From NCBI GenBank assembly GCA_016718265.1, contig JADKDZ010000002.1, forward strand, positions 372,001 through 436,000: a stretch of 64,000 bases of DNA, in the 5' to 3' direction. Position numbers and translations under genes: made by a program. Of the stretch, positions 54,618 to 62,365 are shown in pieces (position 1 is the first letter of the stretch; every line of letters begins with the position of its first letter). Source of the DNA: Uliginosibacterium sp. Lineage in GTDB: Bacteria > Pseudomonadota > Gammaproteobacteria > Burkholderiales > Rhodocyclaceae. Below the pieces are notes generated by a model. The model was not told the DNA's origin, searched no databases, and saw only the letters and a program-made list of their open reading frames with translations.

Positions 54618-56071
54618 GATGACGGATGATTGACGAGAGGAAGACGGATGCGGGCACAGGTGCCCTGTGGGTGATTCGGCTGCAGGCTGACGTCGCCGCC
54701 CTGCGCACCGATGTATTCGCGCACGATGGCGAGCCCGAGGCCGCTGCCCTTGACCGGGCTGCCGCTGGGCGCCGGGCCCTGAACGAAGGGCTCGAACATG
54801 CTGGGCGCCAGTTCGGCAGGGATGCCGGGGCCTTGATCAATGATTTCCACCACCGCGCGGGGTGAGCCGCCGCGTGCATGCTCGGCCCGACTGCGGATCG
54901 TGATACGGCCGTTTTCAGGGCTGTATTTGATGGCGTTGGAGAGCAGATTGTCGAGCGCGACGCGGAGTTTCTCGCGATCGGCCAGGAGCTGCAGCGGCGT
55001 CTGTTGCGGGTCGATGCTGATGCCACGCGCCCCCAACGCCAGCTTCTGGTCTTCCAGCACCTGGGCGATCACCTCGTCGAGTGCGAGTGGTTCGCGCCGC
55101 AGGGAGCTTGGCTGAAAGCGGATACTGCTGTAATCAAGCAGGTTCTCGATCAGCTGGCGCAGGCGCTGACAATTGCTGCGCAGAATGCGCACGACTTCGC
55201 TCTGGTCGGCATTCAGCGGGCCGGTCACCTTGTCGCTGAGCAGGGCGCTGCCTTCCTGCAGGGCGGTCAGCGGTGTCTTGAGCTCGTGTGAGACGTGGTG
55301 GAGCAGGCGGGTCTTCTGCTCGTCCAGCTCGCGCAGGCGTTGTCGCAGCCAGTCGAGGCGCTGGCCGAGGGCGACGAAGTCCCGCGGCCCATCCACGCGG
55401 ATGCCTTCATCAAAATTGCCTTCGCCCAGGCGCCGAATGCCGGCTTCAAGCTGCCGCACCGGCCGACGGATCAGCAACAGCGTGCCGATGATCAGCAAGA
55501 CCCCCACCGGCAATACGGCCCAGAGCTGCCAGAGCAGGCTCTGCCGCGCGCCGGCTGCGTTGGCGTGCAGCGTGGCGATATCTTTCTCGATGCTGGCGTC
55601 GGCTTGCGCCACGATGCGCCCGGCACGTTCGTTCATGGCGCCAAACTGCCGAATAACGGTTTGCTGATCCACGGCAGACAGGTCGCTGGCTTGCAAAACC
55701 TGCCAGGCGACCTGCTCCTCCGATTGCAGGCGCCCCAGCTCGTCGCTGATCGCCAACCCCTCCGCGTGAGGCGCCAACCGCGCCGTCGATTCAAGCAGGG
55801 CCGACCGTCGGCGTGCATAGGCATCAATACCGGCTTGATCGTTCAGCACCAGCTGCTGGCGTGCCAGCCTTTCCAGACCCGTAATGTGCTCGCTCAAGGC
55901 CCGGCTATCGCGGGTAATCAGGGTGGCACGGCTGATCGCCTCTGCGCTGCGCTGGCCCAGTTGGTCAAGCGAGAAAAAAGCACCAAGAAGCGCCAGCGCT
56001 GGCGGCAGCGCCACCAGTGCAAACCCCGTCAGCAAAAGTTTGAGAAAAGAAACCGGGTACTGAAGACGCAT
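54614..56071 (-). CDS. glrK: Sensor histidine kinase GlrK/QseE-like
   Basis: A 485-residue kinase with two membrane helices (about 10-32 and 175-200) around a periplasmic helical domain, a HAMP segment, H-box LHHVSHELKTPLTALQEGS and ATP-binding motifs LDNLLSNAIKYSPENG and GSGLGLAIVREYIGAQGG. It phosphorylates GlrR in response to envelope signals. First gene of the operon. Confidence 0.9.
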   Translation of the reverse strand: MRLQYPVSFLKLLLTGFALVALPPALALLGAFFSLDQLGQRSAEAISRATLITRDSRALSEHITGLERLARQQLVLNDQAGIDAYARRRSALLESTARLAPHAEGLAISDELGRLQSEEQVAWQVLQASDLSAVDQQTVIRQFGAMNERAGRIVAQADASIEKDIATLHANAAGARQSLLWQLWAVLPVGVLLIIGTLLLIRRPVRQLEAGIRRLGEGNFDEGIRVDGPRDFVALGQRLDWLRQRLRELDEQKTRLLHHVSHELKTPLTALQEGSALLSDKVTGPLNADQSEVVRILRSNCQRLRQLIENLLDYSSIRFQPSSLRREPLALDEVIAQVLEDQKLALGARGISIDPQQTPLQLLADREKLRVALDNLLSNAIKYSPENGRITIRSRAEHARGGSPRAVVEIIDQGPGIPAELAPSMFEPFVQGPAPSGSPVKGSGLGLAIVREYIGAQGGDVSLQPNHPQGTCARIRLPLVNHPSS

Positions 56072-56252
56072 GGTGTTGGGCGGGGCAAGAAGTACGCCTT
56101 GGTACCACTTACCGGGCGCAAGGTTTCAGTGAGGCGACAAAAGGTGGATGGTTTCGTCCGCCAGCAATTTGTTACAAGTCGGTGTCACCTTAACGCTGCT
56201 GGGCCGAGTTAATGCCGCCATGACCTGTCGTCATACATGAGGAGCGTGAAAC

Positions 56253-56576
56253 ATGAAAACACTGACTAGCCGTTTGATGACCGCCGTTGCCTGCATCGGC
56301 CTGATGCTTTCTGCAGGCGCCCAGGCGGGTGGTATCGATATCCGGATTCCTGGCGTTGACGTGCGCTTGCCCGCCCCCCCATTGCCCCGCGTGACCATTG
56401 TTGAGCCGGAGGTTCATGTGTATCACGCACCGCGTCATTACGCGCCGCCGCCCCCCCCACGCCACTACGAGCGCCGGTACTACGATCGTGACTATGATCG
56501 CCGTGATTATCGTGATGATCGCTATTACCACCGCCGTTATCAGCGCCATCACCACTATGATCGCCATGACTGGTAA
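56253..56576 (+). CDS. Exported His/Tyr/Arg-rich protein
   Basis: A 107-residue protein with a signal peptide (first 25 residues, SAGAQA). The mature N-terminus GGIDIRIPGVDVRLPAPPLP resembles that of the next gene, followed by a Pro-rich stretch and a C-terminal half dominated by Y, R, D and H in DYDRRDYRDDRYYHRRYQRH. No family recognised; the composition suggests surface or metal binding. Start 56253 follows AGGAG. Confidence 0.75.
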   Translation: MKTLTSRLMTAVACIGLMLSAGAQAGGIDIRIPGVDVRLPAPPLPRVTIVEPEVHVYHAPRHYAPPPPPRHYERRYYDRDYDRRDYRDDRYYHRRYQRHHHYDRHDW

Positions 56577-56631
56577 AACGTGACACTGTCAGACGCTACC
56601 ATCAACGAGAACCAGAATAGGGAGAAGCCCC

Positions 56632-57534
56632 GTGCGCGCACTACGAAACGGATTGGGAATCGTGCTGATCACTGCCACGCTGTTGGGCGCGTCGGTGAGT
56701 TCAGCGGGTGTCGACATCAATATTCGACTGCCCAGCGTGCGCATCGAGTTGCGCGACCCGCCACCTCCGTTGCGGGACGAGTGGGTCCCAAAGGCTCGCC
56801 GCGGCTACATCTGGCACCCCGGCTATTGGCGGTGGGACGCCTACGATGCGCGCGGGGACCGTGGAGACTGGGTGTGGGTGCCGGGGGTCTGGCTGCGCGA
56901 ACGTCCTGGCCGGGTCTGGCTCTACGGTGGATGGCAGCAACGCGATGAGCGCTGGATCTATGAGCCGGGGCACTGGACGCGTGGCACTGGCGATTGGCGC
57001 GCGCATCAGCGCCGCGAGTGGGATCGCTGGGCACATGAGCGGGAACGCCAGCACGACGAGTGGGCGCGCGAACAGCGGGCGCGTGAAGAACGCATTCGCG
57101 AGCACGAAGCGCGCGAACGTGAGCAGCGCCAATGGCAGGAGGAGCAACGCGAACGTGAGCGCGCTGAGGAACGGGCACGTGAGCAGGAGCGTCGGGAGGC
57201 GCAGTGGCGGGAAGAGGAACGCCGTCGCCAGGAGATTGCGCAACGGGAACACGAATTGCGAGAGCGCGAGCGGCAGCAAAGTGAGTTCAGACGCAGGGAG
57301 GAAGAGCGGGAGCGGCGTGAGGGCGTGCAACGCGAACACGCGAGGCGTGAAGCTGAGCAGCGAGACAGACAGGCCCAGGAAGTCATGCGGCGCGAACGTG
57401 ACAGGCTCAGAGAGGAAGCGGAGCGCCGCGAGCGCGAGCGCCGGGACGCCGAGTTGCGTCAGCGCGAGGATACGCGGCGCCACCTGCCGAATCAGCCCGG
57501 ACGCGACCCCAACGGCGCCGCTGCCCGGATGTAA
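56632..57534 (+). CDS. WXXGXW-repeat protein with long charged helix
   Basis: A 300-residue exported protein. The signal peptide is followed by GVDINIRLPSVRIELRDPPPP, like its neighbour, then by repeats of the WxxGxW/YXWGXW type (WHPGYW, WVPGVW, WLYGGW, WIYEPGHW) to about residue 120, and a long Arg/Glu helix (residues about 125-290) that may be a single alpha helix or coiled coil. Starts at a GTG (56632) behind AGGGAG. Function unknown. Confidence 0.82.
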   Translation: MRALRNGLGIVLITATLLGASVSSAGVDINIRLPSVRIELRDPPPPLRDEWVPKARRGYIWHPGYWRWDAYDARGDRGDWVWVPGVWLRERPGRVWLYGGWQQRDERWIYEPGHWTRGTGDWRAHQRREWDRWAHERERQHDEWAREQRAREERIREHEAREREQRQWQEEQRERERAEERAREQERREAQWREEERRRQEIAQREHELRERERQQSEFRRREEERERREGVQREHARREAEQRDRQAQEVMRRERDRLREEAERRERERRDAELRQREDTRRHLPNQPGRDPNGAAARM

Positions 57535-60490
57535 GTGCCGCTCCTCCGTGGGCGCCGCGGACGACTAAAGGGGCTGGCCCCAGCCCCTGACAGTTGCCGC
57601 TGTTGTAGCTCGCCGATTTCTTGTCGAGGCACGCACGTAGGGTCGTCCAGATTCCGGGCGTATCGATGACTTTAATGCCGTGCGACTCGGGCCAGCGACC
57701 ATGCGTGGTATGGGGGTTGCCTGAGTACAGGATGCACTTGCCAGGCGCCTTCGGGTCTGGTCCCCAGGTCACCTTGTAGTATTGGCAACCGGCGCCCAGC
57801 TCCCAGGGGCTGCATGCCAGGGTTTCGCGGTCATCGGCGCCAGCGCATTCGTCCGGTCGACTCCAGTACCCGCCAGGGAAGCCCTGCTGCGCGTAGCCAT
57901 ACAGGCGGTCCGCGTATTCATGCAATTCACTGTCATTTGCGGCGTGGCGATACCATGGCATCAGCATTTGCGTAAATGCGTAGTCGGCAAGATAGGGCGC
58001 CGCGACAGGATGATAGTTTCTTGTGTGGGGCTTGTTTCCCGACATGCCGCCACCTGGTCCGTCTATATAGCGATAGGGGTCGCCATGCGCGCCGTTGTAC
58101 CGTGCGCCCGGGCCATCAAGATGCAGTTCCGCCCACGTGTCGAAATAAGCTGCCCAATAACGTTTCTCCTCGCCCGGCTCACCCCAGATTGGCACCCCGG
58201 CCAGGCTGCGTTCGACCTGCGTATCCTCCTGGAAGAAACCCCGGTTGATGAGGTCCGGATTCGATGCGGTCGCACGTACCTCGGCCAGAATCGCTGGATC
58301 ATCGTAGAGTGCGGCAAAGAACGCGAGTGCAGGCTTTTGCCCGAGATGCTGCCCGGCACCAGAACCCAGCGGGATATCCGCGCGCAGGACGCCATAGACA
58401 TCTATGCCTTTTTGCAGCAAGGCATAAACCGCCCGCTGCTTGTCAAGCGTGGATTCGGAGCCTAACAGCGCGCGCACAGCGCCATTGAATGCGCCGGCCT
58501 GATGGGCGCCATAATTCTGCTGGACGTTTATCGGAGACAAGGTGCGATAAAGATCTGTATTGCCATTGGTGTGCGCAATGATGTGTACGGGGACAGACCA
58601 GTTCGCCGCAATCGCGGCAGCCTGCTTGGCAAACGACTCCTTTTTGAACAGGTTGGCCGAGAGATAGGGCAGTGATGACAGGCGGCTGAGCCTTAGCTTG
58701 CTTGTACTGAACAGGGGTTTCTGGCTGCCATGGAAGGGGGGACGGAACACCGTGCTGCCATCATTCTCGGGCGGATCCGAAAGCACCGTCAGCACGTCGT
58801 CGGAGGCTACACAGCCGAGCGAGTTTCTGCACTCGGTCGATGTCCCCTGGACGAAGGCCTTGAAAATGGAAGTGCCGGGCACTGCGGCGTATGGCAACTT
58901 CGTCATCACATTGCGCGAGGCCTCGTATGAAGACTCGTAGGTGAGGATGCCATGATGCGTCGCACTGCTGGGGTTCGCCTCCGCACCGTGCTGGACACCA
59001 TCGGGTTTGATGCCGGTGAGGGTGACAGCCGAGACACGTTTGCCCAGGTCATCAATCGGGGCTACCCAGATGTCGCCATTGACGAAACGGCCGTAACGGC
59101 AGGCCCGCCCGCCGCAGTTGAAGCTCCACTCGAAGGTCGCGCCGCCCAGGGTACGTGAGGCTGCGGTCGTGTACTGCGGTGTGCCAGGATTGCTGGGCGG
59201 CGGCGGATTCTCTATCGCCACCGCCGTGGTGACTGAAACACTCGTCGAGCGGGACGACCAGTTCGCCGCTGCATCGCGGGCACGCACGCTGTAGGCATAA
59301 ACGGTTGCCGCCAAGAGACCCGTGTCTGTATAGCTCGGACTGCTGGTACTGCCGATCGATACGTTGTTGCGGAAGACCTCGTAGCCTGTGACGCCGACAT
59401 TATCGTTCGCTGCCTCCCAGTTGAGCTGCACGCTGCTTGCCGTGCTCGCGGCGCTCAGGCCTGCGGGGGTGCTGGGTGCCTGGGTGTCAGGTGCCGTCGT
59501 CACCGCCGCGGTGGTGGCCAGCAGCGGCGCCGACTCCGCGGAGCTGTTGCCCGCCGCATCGCGGGCGCGCACGGTGTAGCGGTATGCCGTCGCCGGGGCC
59601 AGGTCCGTATCAGCGTGGCTCAGGGCGCTCCCGCCCACACTGGCGATCACGATGCCTGCACGCAACACCTCATAAACCGTCACGCCGACGTTATCGCTGG
59701 CAGCCTGCCAGCTCAGCGTCAGCGCGCTTGCGCCGACACTGCTCACCGTCAGCCCGGTGGGCGCGGTGGGCGCTTGGACGTCTTGTGTCACTTGCCCAAG
59801 TGTTGCAGCACTGAGCGACGCCGACAGTGCCGAAGCATTCCCCGCGGCGTCTCGCGCAAGCACAGCGTAGCGGTAGCTTGTCACCGCGCTCAGGCCCGTG
59901 TTGACATAGCTCCGGGTATTCGCGCTCAGCGTGGTGAGCAAGGCACCGTCGCGGTATAGCTCGTAGCGAGTGACGGCCAGATTGTCGCTCGATGCCTGCC
60001 AGCTCAGGCTCAGGCTGTTCTGTGTTGCGCCATCAAGCTTTAATCCTGTTGGCACGCTTGGCGCCTGGGTATCTGCAACAACCCCATTACCGGGCCTGGC
60101 GACAAGGCCCACCGACGGCGCTGACCAGTTGCCTGCCGCATCACGCGCGCGAACCGTATAGGTGTAGGCGTTGCCGCTAACAAGGCCCGTGTCCGTAAAG
60201 CTCAGCACTTCCCCCGAAGTGCTGCCGACCACCTGAGCGTTGCGCAGAATGTCGTAACCGGTCACGCCCGCGTCGTCGCTGGCCGCTCCCCACGATAGGC
60301 GCACGCTGTCACCCGTCAGGCTCAATAGCGTCAGCGCGCCCGGGGGGCTGGGTGGCGTGCTGTCGGTCGTCGTTGACCCCTGCGGGGCCGTCGTCCCGGC
60401 CACATCGCTACCACCACCGCCGCAGCCTGGCAAAGCCAAGACTGCACAAAGCGCCAGACTCAGCGCATACCGCCTACGTGTATCGAACAT
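57407..60490 (-). CDS. Lipoprotein with four FN3 domains and an unrecognised C-terminal domain
   Basis: A 1027-residue lipoprotein (lipobox C23, LPGC). Four fibronectin type III domains follow (each ending in RARDAAGN or ARDAAGN), then a C-terminal region of about 550 residues (FEWSFNCGGRACRYGRFVNGDIW, AAYFDTWAELHLDGPG, WPESHGIKVIDTPG) likely to be a polysaccharide-active enzyme but which I cannot assign. The last 128 bases run antisense through the WXXGXW gene, beyond a hairpin at 57570-57587; a frame change there would give a stop at TAG near 57568, so the true end may be earlier. Confidence 0.75.
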   Translation of the reverse strand: MFDTRRRYALSLALCAVLALPGCGGGGSDVAGTTAPQGSTTTDSTPPSPPGALTLLSLTGDSVRLSWGAASDDAGVTGYDILRNAQVVGSTSGEVLSFTDTGLVSGNAYTYTVRARDAAGNWSAPSVGLVARPGNGVVADTQAPSVPTGLKLDGATQNSLSLSWQASSDNLAVTRYELYRDGALLTTLSANTRSYVNTGLSAVTSYRYAVLARDAAGNASALSASLSAATLGQVTQDVQAPTAPTGLTVSSVGASALTLSWQAASDNVGVTVYEVLRAGIVIASVGGSALSHADTDLAPATAYRYTVRARDAAGNSSAESAPLLATTAAVTTAPDTQAPSTPAGLSAASTASSVQLNWEAANDNVGVTGYEVFRNNVSIGSTSSPSYTDTGLLAATVYAYSVRARDAAANWSSRSTSVSVTTAVAIENPPPPSNPGTPQYTTAASRTLGGATFEWSFNCGGRACRYGRFVNGDIWVAPIDDLGKRVSAVTLTGIKPDGVQHGAEANPSSATHHGILTYESSYEASRNVMTKLPYAAVPGTSIFKAFVQGTSTECRNSLGCVASDDVLTVLSDPPENDGSTVFRPPFHGSQKPLFSTSKLRLSRLSSLPYLSANLFKKESFAKQAAAIAANWSVPVHIIAHTNGNTDLYRTLSPINVQQNYGAHQAGAFNGAVRALLGSESTLDKQRAVYALLQKGIDVYGVLRADIPLGSGAGQHLGQKPALAFFAALYDDPAILAEVRATASNPDLINRGFFQEDTQVERSLAGVPIWGEPGEEKRYWAAYFDTWAELHLDGPGARYNGAHGDPYRYIDGPGGGMSGNKPHTRNYHPVAAPYLADYAFTQMLMPWYRHAANDSELHEYADRLYGYAQQGFPGGYWSRPDECAGADDRETLACSPWELGAGCQYYKVTWGPDPKAPGKCILYSGNPHTTHGRWPESHGIKVIDTPGIWTTLRACLDKKSASYNSGNCQGLGPAPLVVRGAHGGAALTSGQRRRWGRVRADSAGGAAYPRADATRRPGARARGAPLPL
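57570..57587. terminator. GC hairpin near the FN3 protein end
   Basis: GGGGCTGG (57570-57577) pairs with CCAGCCCC (57580-57587) across a two-base tip; on the minus strand it is followed by TTTAG. It could terminate the FN3 gene if its real stop is near here, and it lies 36 bp after the stop of the plus-strand gene. Confidence 0.45.
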
Positions 60491-60580
60491 GGCTCATCCT
60501 TTTCCCGAACAGGGATCGCGTTCTGTTCTCCCCCGCATCTGGATTCTGCTGACGCGGGCGTCGCATCACCCGGGGAAGTG

Positions 60581-60618
60581 ACACACATCGTAAGTTGACG
60601 ACGCAGCGCGATGTGTGT
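60581..60618. promoter_or_regulatory. Perfect 10-bp inverted repeat in a divergent intergenic region
   Basis: ACACACATCG (60581-60590) and CGATGTGTGT (60609-60618) form a perfect inverted repeat separated by 18 bp. TTGACGACG and TTTGACGACG also repeat in and just after the spacer. It lies between the divergent FN3 lipoprotein and the toxin-antitoxin genes and could be a regulator site. Confidence 0.5.
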
Positions 60619-60701
60619 TTGACGACGAAAGGTGATACTGGCCATGTGACGACACGAGCGCGGTACCGTGCGACATCTCACCTTGCCTCGCGCCTCATCG
60701 C

Positions 60702-60717
60702 GTAGTAACGTTACTAC
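60702..60717 (+). promoter_or_regulatory. Palindromic operator of the toxin-antitoxin operon
   Basis: GTAGTAACGTTACTAC is a perfect 16-bp palindrome 25 bp upstream of the antitoxin start. Phd/YefM antitoxins bind such palindromes to repress their own operon, with the toxin modulating binding. Confidence 0.65.
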
Positions 60718-60741
60718 AAGCTGTTCGTCGGGAGCTTTGTC

Positions 60742-60996
60742 ATGAGCGTTACCACCTTTTCCAGCCGCCAGTTCAATCAGGACACCAGCCGAGCCAAGCA
60801 GGCCGCCACGCTGGGGCCAGTCATCATTACCGACCGTGGTCGCCCCTCGCATGTGCTGCTCAGCGTCGAGGAATACCAGCGCCTGACTGCCGGTCAGCCC
60901 GGCATCATCGACCTGCTTGCCATGCCCGGCATTGAAGATGTCGACTTCACCCCGCCACGCGCCCGCGGCATTGCTACGCCGGCTGTATTCGACTGA
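60742..60996 (+). CDS. Phd/YefM family antitoxin
   Basis: An 84-residue antitoxin. The N-terminal DNA-binding domain VTTFSSRQFNQDTSRAKQAA and the PVIITDRGRPSHVLLSVEEY sheet match Phd/YefM, and the acidic tail (IIDLLAMPGIEDVDFTPP) would neutralise the toxin. Start 60742 has GGGAG before it. Stop overlaps the toxin start by one base. Confidence 0.9.
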   Translation: MSVTTFSSRQFNQDTSRAKQAATLGPVIITDRGRPSHVLLSVEEYQRLTAGQPGIIDLLAMPGIEDVDFTPPRARGIATPAVFD

Positions 60997-61430
60997 TGTT
61001 CATCCTCGATACCAATGTTGTCTCCGAGCTCCGCAAGGCCAGGAGCGGCAAGGCTGATCCCCAGGTTACCGCGTGGGCGGCTGCGCAACAGCCGGCCGGT
61101 TTGTACATTTCAGCAATTACCGTGCTGGAGCTTGAACTCGGCATCCTGCAGGTGGAACGACGCGACGCCGCGCAAGGCGCTTTGCTCCGAGCCTGGCTGG
61201 AACAGCACGTGCTGCCTGCGTTCGCGGGACGCGTTCTGCCGATTGACGCCAGCGTCGCTCAGCGTTGTGCCCGCCTACACGTCCCCGATCCGCGTAGCGA
61301 ACGCGACGCCCTCATCGCCGCAACGGCGCTGGTGCACGGCATGACGGTGGTGACGCGGAACGTGGCCGATTTTGCGGCAACCGGGGTTGGATTGCTGAAT
61401 CCATGGGAGGCGGCAGGCGCGGTGGCGTAG
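60996..61430 (+). CDS. VapC/FitB-type PIN-domain toxin
   Basis: A 144-residue RNase toxin. The metal-binding acids are D5 in ILDTNVVSEL, E48 within the ELELGI motif, and D107/D126 in ERDALIAATA and TRNVADFAATGV. It overlaps the antitoxin stop (TGATG). Such toxins cleave tRNA or rRNA when the antitoxin is lost. Confidence 0.9.
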   Translation: MFILDTNVVSELRKARSGKADPQVTAWAAAQQPAGLYISAITVLELELGILQVERRDAAQGALLRAWLEQHVLPAFAGRVLPIDASVAQRCARLHVPDPRSERDALIAATALVHGMTVVTRNVADFAATGVGLLNPWEAAGAVA

Positions 61431-61646
61431 GGCGCAATCGAAGCGAAGCGCATTGCGCCGTAAGTGCCGAATAGCTTGCAAGCGGCTGAATCATGCGGCG
61501 CAATTCGCTGCGTTTCATTGACGCATTACGATGATTGCGCCGTATATCCGGGGCTGCACGTTTTACGCAGAGCGTGGGAGCGATCAAACGATCAAACAGC
61601 CGGCGCAATGCCCTGCGGGCGATTGACGCCCTACGATGGATGCGCC
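61431..61646. repeat. Three copies of a GGCGCAAT...ATTGCGCC intergenic repeat
   Basis: GGCGCAAT at 61431-61438, 61497-61504 and 61602-61609 each pairs with ATTGCGCC or GATGCGCC at 61452-61459, 61534-61541 and 61639-61646. Copies two and three share a longer body with CGCTGCGTT or CCCTGCGGG and ATTGACGC.TACGATG. They look like REP-type elements. Confidence 0.8.
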
Positions 61647-61686
61647 GTCCGAGGTGCATGAGAGCGATCAAAAACAGGGAAGCTTT

Positions 61687-62292
61687 ATGAATAGCGCAAG
61701 ACTCGAACAGCAAATGGCCTTCATCATCGAGATGGAAAAGCTCAAAACGGTCTATCGCCAGAATGGCGTGCTGGGCCGATCCCGGCGAGAGAATAGCGCC
61801 GAACACTCCTGGCACGTCGCACTGATGGCACTGCTGCTGCAGGAACACGCACTGGATCAAAACCTTGATATCGTTAAAGTCATCAAGATGTTGATGGTGC
61901 ATGACATCGTTGAAATCGATGCAGGCGATACCTGGGCTTACGACTCGGCTGGCTATCAGGACAAGGCGGCCAAGGAAGATGCTGCCGCACAGCGCATCTT
62001 TGGCCTGTTGCCACCAGATCAGTGCGAAGCCCTAATTTCCGTCTGGCGCGAGTTTGAAGCGGGCGAGACCTCCGAAGCCCGTTTTGCCGCGTCCTTGGAC
62101 AGCATGAATCCGGTTGTTAATTTCTACGTCACTGACGGGGTTGAGGGCGATACGGGTCTATTGAAAACCTCGCAGGTCTACGCGAAAAAGCGTTTCATCG
62201 GAGAAACCGCCCCGGCACTTTGGCATTACACCCAAGATGTCATCAAGAAATCCGGGGAGAAGGGTTTGTATCTTGAAGATACTGAGGCCTGA
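61687..62292 (+). CDS. HD domain phosphohydrolase (YfbR-like)
   Basis: A 201-residue HD-domain protein. Metal ligands are in ENSAEHSWHVALMALLL and MLMVHDIVEIDAGDTWAYD, the HD signature of YfbR-like 5'-nucleotidases, and NFYVTDGVEGDTG follows. Start 61687 (MNSARLEQQM) has AGGGAAG before it. It likely dephosphorylates nucleotides; the substrate is not visible. Confidence 0.83.
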   Translation: MNSARLEQQMAFIIEMEKLKTVYRQNGVLGRSRRENSAEHSWHVALMALLLQEHALDQNLDIVKVIKMLMVHDIVEIDAGDTWAYDSAGYQDKAAKEDAAAQRIFGLLPPDQCEALISVWREFEAGETSEARFAASLDSMNPVVNFYVTDGVEGDTGLLKTSQVYAKKRFIGETAPALWHYTQDVIKKSGEKGLYLEDTEA

Positions 62293-62365
62293 TATCCCAC
62301 TTTGATTGTGCTGCGCGGCTTACGCCTGCAGCCAACCCGCCCTACGTCCGACCCCGGAACTCGCA

